DNA from: Bacillota bacterium
Lineage (GTDB): Bacteria > Bacillota > Sulfobacillia > Sulfobacillales > Sulfobacillaceae
NCBI GenBank assembly: GCA_023488565.1
Contig: JAMDDZ010000133.1
Coordinates: 5,448-33,213 of the forward strand
Direction: 5' to 3'
DNA length: 27,766 bases
This document shows positions 24,473 through 27,766 of the stretch, piece after piece; position 1 is the first letter of the stretch, and the number at the start of each line of letters is the position of its first letter. The notes under the pieces were generated by a model that saw only the letters and a list, made by a program, of their open reading frames with translations, searched no databases and had not been told where the DNA came from. The position numbers were made by a program, and so were the translations under genes.

Positions 24473-25270
24473 GTGAAGCGAGTACTCACAATTGCCGGTT
24501 CGGATTCTGGTGGTGGCGCCGGTATTCAGGCGGATTTGAAGACCTTTATGGCATTCTCCGTTTATGGTATGTCGGCAATCACGGCGGTGACAGCGCAAAA
24601 TACCCGAGGAGTACAGCGCATTTACCCAATGCCACCGGAAATGGTGGCGGAACAAATTGGGAGTGTGGTGAACGACATTGGGGTTGACGCGATAAAAATT
24701 GGCATGTTGTTTTCCTCCGCCATCATTGAAGCGGTGGCAACCGAACTTAAACACATGTCCGTATCAGTTCCCATCGTCATCGACCCGGTAATGCGGGCAA
24801 AAAATGGGGATGCTTTGCTACAGCCCTTAGCAGAGGAAACTTTTGTCACACAACTTTTGCCGTTGGCTACGGTGGTGACGCCCAATCTTCCAGAGGCTTC
24901 GGCATTGCTAGGGCACGCAGTCAATTCGCGGGAATCAATGCTGGATGCCGCCAAACTGTTGGCATCTAGAGGGCCTGCTGCAGTGTTGATTAAGGGCGGC
25001 CACTTGGAAGGCAATCTCGCGGCAGATCTTTTATGGACCAACGGGTACTATGATTGGTTGGAATTCCCGAAAATTTTGACCCCGCATACGCACGGGACTG
25101 GATGTACATTGTCTAGTGCCATTGCGGCGCAATTGGCACGCGGGCAGGATTTGCGTCAAGCGGTACGGGGAGCAAAGCGCTATGTGACGGAGGCCATCCG
25201 GCAAGCCCCGGAATTAGGAGGTGGCAGCGGACCATTAAACCATCATTGGGGGCAAACGTCGTGGATTTAA
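24473..25270 (+). CDS. thiD: hydroxymethylpyrimidine (phosphate) kinase
   Basis: ThiD phosphorylates HMP and HMP-phosphate with ATP to HMP-PP for thiamine assembly. The 265-residue protein is a ribokinase-fold kinase with the ThiD start VLTIAGSDSGGGAGIQADLKT, TAVTAQNTRGV, IDPVMRAKNGDALL, a TPNLPEASALLG segment, and the anion-hole region HTHGTGCTLSSAIAAQLARG. I chose the GTG at 24473 because AAGGAGGT lies at 24460-24467; the longer open frame runs into the previous gene. It starts one base after the previous stop and overlaps thiE, so the operon is coupled. Confidence 0.95.
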   Translation: MKRVLTIAGSDSGGGAGIQADLKTFMAFSVYGMSAITAVTAQNTRGVQRIYPMPPEMVAEQIGSVVNDIGVDAIKIGMLFSSAIIEAVATELKHMSVSVPIVIDPVMRAKNGDALLQPLAEETFVTQLLPLATVVTPNLPEASALLGHAVNSRESMLDAAKLLASRGPAAVLIKGGHLEGNLAADLLWTNGYYDWLEFPKILTPHTHGTGCTLSSAIAAQLARGQDLRQAVRGAKRYVTEAIRQAPELGGGSGPLNHHWGQTSWI

Positions 25271-25887
25271 CACTACAGGTATTGGTGTCACCGGAGAAAT
25301 TGACATTGGATCAAATTTCTGGTTTTTGTGCGGCTATCGCCAGGGGAGGCGCCACGGTAGTGCAGTTGCGAGCGAAAACAGATCCGATCCGGGCGATGAT
25401 TAGGTACGGGCAAGAGTTAAGGGAGGCTACGCGCAATGAGGGACTAGGATTCATCGTCAATGATCGGGTCGATGTTGCCATGGCGGTCAAAGCCGATGGC
25501 GTCCACGTGGGGCAGGATGACATGCCGGTACCGCTGGTTCGTGCCATCGCCCCCAATCTACTTGTGGGTTTGTCGGTTTCCAACTTGGAAGAAGCCCACG
25601 CTGCACGCGTGCAGAACCCAGATTATCTCGGGGTAGGCCCTATCTTTCCGACTTTTTCCAAACTCGATGCGAGTGCTCCGACAGGAGTCGATCAGTTGGC
25701 GCAGATCTGTGCCATGGTTGATATACCGGTGGTGGCGATAGGGGGAATCGGCAAGTTAAATGTTTCCCAGGTGTGGGGCTATCCGATTGCGGGAATTGCC
25801 GTAATTTCTGCCGTGATGTCGGCGGAAGACAAAGAAAATGCCTGCCGCTCTCTGCGACCTGAAAACCGGGGACTAACCAGGAGGTGA
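25261..25887 (+). CDS. thiE: thiamine-phosphate synthase
   Basis: ThiE couples HMP-PP with the thiazole phosphate to give thiamine monophosphate. The 208-residue TIM-barrel protein has GGATVVQLRAKTDP, VNDRVDVAMAVKADGVHVGQDDMP, LVGLSVSNLEEA, YLGVGPIFPTFSKLDA and VVAIGGIGKLN, all standard ThiE blocks. The GTG at 25261 has GGGGGC seven bases upstream and overlaps the thiD stop by ten bases; a TTG at 25246 in frame is less likely. TenI-type aminotransferring isomerases look similar, but the QLRAK and VNDRVDVA motifs favour ThiE. The C-terminal end is slightly long and basic. Confidence 0.93.
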   Translation: MDLTLQVLVSPEKLTLDQISGFCAAIARGGATVVQLRAKTDPIRAMIRYGQELREATRNEGLGFIVNDRVDVAMAVKADGVHVGQDDMPVPLVRAIAPNLLVGLSVSNLEEAHAARVQNPDYLGVGPIFPTFSKLDASAPTGVDQLAQICAMVDIPVVAIGGIGKLNVSQVWGYPIAGIAVISAVMSAEDKENACRSLRPENRGLTRR

Positions 25888-25889
25888 CC

Positions 25890-26534
25890 ATGATCAAACT
25901 TTCATCTATTTGGCAACAAGAAAATCAGGAAACCTGGTCCGGGATTATGACGCATCCATGTGTCCAAAAATTGGGTCGTGGGGCTCTCGATTCAGACCAA
26001 ATGGGGCGGTTTATTAGCCAAGATGCCCAATATTTAAATGAGTTCTTCCGTGTGCTAGCGATGGCGGCGGCTAAGGCAACCCGTTCGGAATGGAAGCAAA
26101 TACTAGGATCCCATAGTCAAAATGTTCTTGTGGTAGAAGACCAATTGCATCATCGGCTGGCGTCCATACTGGGGGTTTCCACGACAGGGAGTGAACCGCT
26201 TCCGGTTACCATCGCCTACACTGACCATCTGTTGCGCATTGCGTGGTCCGGAACTTTTGCAGAGATTATTGCGGCGGTTTTGCCTTGTTATTGGACTTAC
26301 CGCGAAATCGGTCGGCAATTAGGTGCTCAAAAAATGCCCGACAATCCAATATTTCGGGACTGGATTGAAACCTATCAGAGTGTTGCTTATGGTCAAGCGG
26401 TGACTGAAATCTTGGAGATTGCGGATGCGCTTGAGGACAGCAAGGAGTGCCATATCGCTTTTGCCCGCTCTTTACGGTATGAATACGGGTTTTGGTCGCA
26501 AGCCTATGATGCCAATTACGCCTCTGGATTGTGA
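25890..26534 (+). CDS. tenA: aminopyrimidine aminohydrolase (thiaminase II class)
   Basis: TenA hydrolyses aminopyrimidines from degraded thiamine so that HMP can be salvaged. The 214-residue all-helical protein keeps the active-site residues of the Bacillus enzyme: Asp45 (SQDAQYL), the nucleophile Cys133 in AAVLPCYWTYREIG, and Glu198 in RYEYGFW. This marks the TenA_C class, which has a catalytic cysteine. I chose the ATG at 25890 because AGGAGG lies at 25879-25884. The thiE stop falls just before it (25885-25887). As last gene of the TPP-regulated operon, it suggests the cell both makes and salvages the pyrimidine unit. Confidence 0.95.
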   Translation: MIKLSSIWQQENQETWSGIMTHPCVQKLGRGALDSDQMGRFISQDAQYLNEFFRVLAMAAAKATRSEWKQILGSHSQNVLVVEDQLHHRLASILGVSTTGSEPLPVTIAYTDHLLRIAWSGTFAEIIAAVLPCYWTYREIGRQLGAQKMPDNPIFRDWIETYQSVAYGQAVTEILEIADALEDSKECHIAFARSLRYEYGFWSQAYDANYASGL

Positions 26535-26605
26535 TATCGCTTCGGGTTGTTCTGAAAGATGTCTTGTAGTGCTTGTATAAACTTCAGGTTAAGATGCCAA
26601 ACATC

Positions 26606-26630
26606 ATGCGGGTCAGGAATTTTCCCGCAT
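26606..26630 (+). terminator. possible weak terminator after tenA
   Basis: ATGCGGG (26606-26612) pairs with CCCGCAT (26624-26630) around an 11-base loop. No T-run follows, so termination by this hairpin alone is doubtful. Confidence 0.3.
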
Positions 26631-26649
26631 AGTGATAAGCGTCTCTATG

Positions 26650-26676
26650 GTACTATGTTTACTGGTCGGGTAGTAC
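26650..26676 (+). promoter_or_regulatory. inverted repeat upstream of mgsA
   Basis: GTACTA (26650-26655) and TAGTAC (26671-26676) form an interrupted inverted repeat about 30 bases before the mgsA start. It could be an operator, but six-base arms may arise by chance. Confidence 0.25.
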
Positions 26677-26703
26677 TCATTGCGCGATAAATGAGGGATG
26701 GTT

Positions 26704-27063
26704 ATGCGGATAGGACTTATTGCCCACGACACCAAAAAAGATGTCTTGGTCGATTTTGTGGTACGTCATCAAGGTCATTTTGCTCATCATAGCCTATGGG
26801 CAACGGGGCATACTGGCCAGCGCATTCAAGAACAAACAGGATTGATAGTGAATTGCTTACTCCCGGGTCCGTTGGGAGGAGACCAGGAAATGGGCAGTCT
26901 CATAGCGGAAGGTTCTATAGATTTGTTATTTTTCTTTCGTGATCCATTGTTTGCGCATCCTCACGAACCAGATGTCACTGCTTTGCTGCGAGTGTCAGAT
27001 GTTCGGGGAATTCCGGTGGCGACAAATTTGGCGACAGGGGAAGGTCTAGTACATTTATTGTAA
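26704..27063 (+). CDS. mgsA: methylglyoxal synthase
   Basis: MgsA turns dihydroxyacetone phosphate into methylglyoxal and phosphate, a bypass used when phosphate is short or sugar phosphate is in excess. The 119-residue protein has [11 protein letters not shown] at the start, [11 protein letters not shown] for the phosphate site, [11 protein letters not shown] with the catalytic Asp60, and [21 protein letters not shown] with Asp80, His87 and Asp90 matching the known active-site residues. I chose the ATG at 26704 because GAGGGA (26693-26698) lies five bases upstream; the ATG at 26698 would overlap that site. It stands alone after the thiamine operon. The C-terminal end is a little shorter than in enteric enzymes. 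Confidence 0.93.
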   Translation: MRIGLIAHDTKKDVLVDFVVRHQGHFAHHSLWATGHTGQRIQEQTGLIVNCLLPGPLGGDQEMGSLIAEGSIDLLFFFRDPLFAHPHEPDVTALLRVSDVRGIPVATNLATGEGLVHLL

Positions 27064-27639
27064 GCAAGAAATCTTAATTGAGCTTTAAATGGGGATTTTC
27101 CTCGTCGGCGTTGCCCCGGGGGCTTAATGATTGTTTCCGCCACGCATAATCCCCGCTCCATAACACCTGGAAGACGCGGAACATCTTGGTGATGCGGAAG
27201 GTGAGGCGGGGTATGAATGAACACCGGCGGTTGCCGCCGTCGCACCTGAGATCTAGCATTTTTTGAGGATGTGACCATTACTTTTGACAACAACGCCACG
27301 ATCGGGCCTTCTGTACGATGAAAGTGAAACAGAAGGTTTTTGATCGTTATTGTCGCTATCCGGAAAGATATGGTTACGGCTCTCCAACTACGGCAATGGC
27401 CGCTACGGTCTTACGTGGCGCATTAAAGGGATGTACATGGGCAACCAACCTAAGCGCCGATTGTCCCTTAGGATGGAATTAAGTATCTAAACAGATACAA
27501 TCTGCGTAGCAAAATCCATCGGCAACGACGGACTCGTTGCCGATGGATTGAGGTCATCGGTTGTGCCGACCGCCTTGATGTGGTGTCATTGTCACCATCT
27601 TGTCAATCATGGTGGGCAAATGGCTTTGAATTTTAGTAA
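27064..27639. other. gene-poor stretch after mgsA
   Basis: I see no gene that can be supported here. Open frames on the minus strand between 27074 and 27299 have odd composition and no recognised motif. A plus-strand frame of 53 codons (27319-27480, starting MKVKQKVFDRYCRYPERYGY) is possible but lacks a good ribosome site and any family signature. The clear element is the perfect hairpin at 27513-27549. The region may be the scar of old insertions. Confidence 0.5.
27513..27549. repeat. perfect 16-bp hairpin
   Basis: AATCCATCGGCAACGA (27513-27528) is followed by the loop CGGAC and its exact reverse complement (27534-27549). There is no T-run on the plus strand. On the minus strand the stem is followed by TTTT, so weak termination for that strand is possible. 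The perfect match suggests a recent or selected element. Confidence 0.85.
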
Positions 27640-27766
27640 CTTGCGTTGAGGAGAGCCGACCCGACGATTCAGCATTTTGTAATTTATATCGAGGCCGGCA
27701 TTGCCGAAGGAGGCCGTTTATTAACCGGAGGCAACGTCGACGCCGGGTTTTCCGGATATTTTGTGG
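27640..27766 (+). pseudogene. aldehyde dehydrogenase fragment, cut by the window end
   Basis: The frame opens after a TAA at 27637-27639. It contains QHFVIYIEAGIAEGGRLLTG, then GNVDAGFSGYFV, running off the window. This matches the region of NAD-dependent aldehyde dehydrogenases that usually reads VLxYIExGxxEGARLLTGG...GYFVxPTVF, found about two-thirds into a 490-residue enzyme. No N-terminal domain, cofactor site or catalytic cysteine lies upstream, so this is an N-terminally truncated copy. The residues just before (RRADPTI) do not fit the family well, so the break lies close to 27665. Whether the rest continues intact beyond the window is unknown. Confidence 0.55.

Noticed and set aside
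27074..27299. Minus-strand frames after mgsA as possible transposase genes
   Set aside because: I found no catalytic motif, helix-turn-helix or ribosome site in them; they are described only as part of the gene-poor stretch.

Overview
The window looks like chromosomal DNA of a Sulfobacillus-like Firmicute (Clostridia, Sulfobacillaceae). The basis is a Gram-positive style of regulation (T-box, ykkC-class and TPP leader RNAs), strong AGGAGG ribosome binding sites, frequent GTG and TTG starts, menaquinone as quinone, and moderate GC. The taxon is inferred from protein style, not from a database match.

Region 1 (about 1-5400) is a decayed accessory region. It holds a small ribbon-helix-helix-type protein, a shortened ParB-like protein, a coiled-coil protein, and frameshifted remnants of a tyrosine recombinase, an AbiV-type HEPN protein and a GGDEF protein. 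It also has an ISAs1-type transposase tail cut by a degenerate IS3-family element. A second copy of the 'ParB tail plus coiled-coil' module follows, and this coiled-coil protein carries ten tandem 15-residue (45-bp) units. A double GNAT acetyltransferase (5648-6592, + strand) separates this region from the core genome.

Region 2 (6654-14882, - strand) is a compact menaquinone operon, menF-menD-menH-menB-menE-menA, followed by a small four-helix membrane protein. Most junctions overlap or are very short. A good -35/-10 pair ends six bases before the menF ATG, which predicts a leaderless transcript. A YtkA/FixH-like secreted protein lies upstream on the same strand. menC and a DHNA-CoA thioesterase are not in the window.

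Region 3 (15156-23203, + strand) is a branched-chain amino acid operon, ilvN-ilvC-leuA-leuB-ilvB-ilvE-pheA. Its long leader holds two RNA sensors in series: a ykkC-superfamily aptamer that best fits subtype 2 (probably ppGpp) and a T-box with a probable CUC (leucine) specifier and a terminator. Between them is a linker whose segments can pair in mutually exclusive ways. This tandem alarmone/uncharged-tRNA device is the most interesting system in the window.

Region 4 (23256-26534, + strand) is a TPP-riboswitch operon: a PurM/HypE-superfamily protein of unassigned function, then thiD, thiE and tenA. A methylglyoxal synthase gene (mgsA) follows separately. The last 700 bases carry no convincing intact gene, but contain a perfect 16-bp hairpin and an aldehyde dehydrogenase fragment that runs off the window end.
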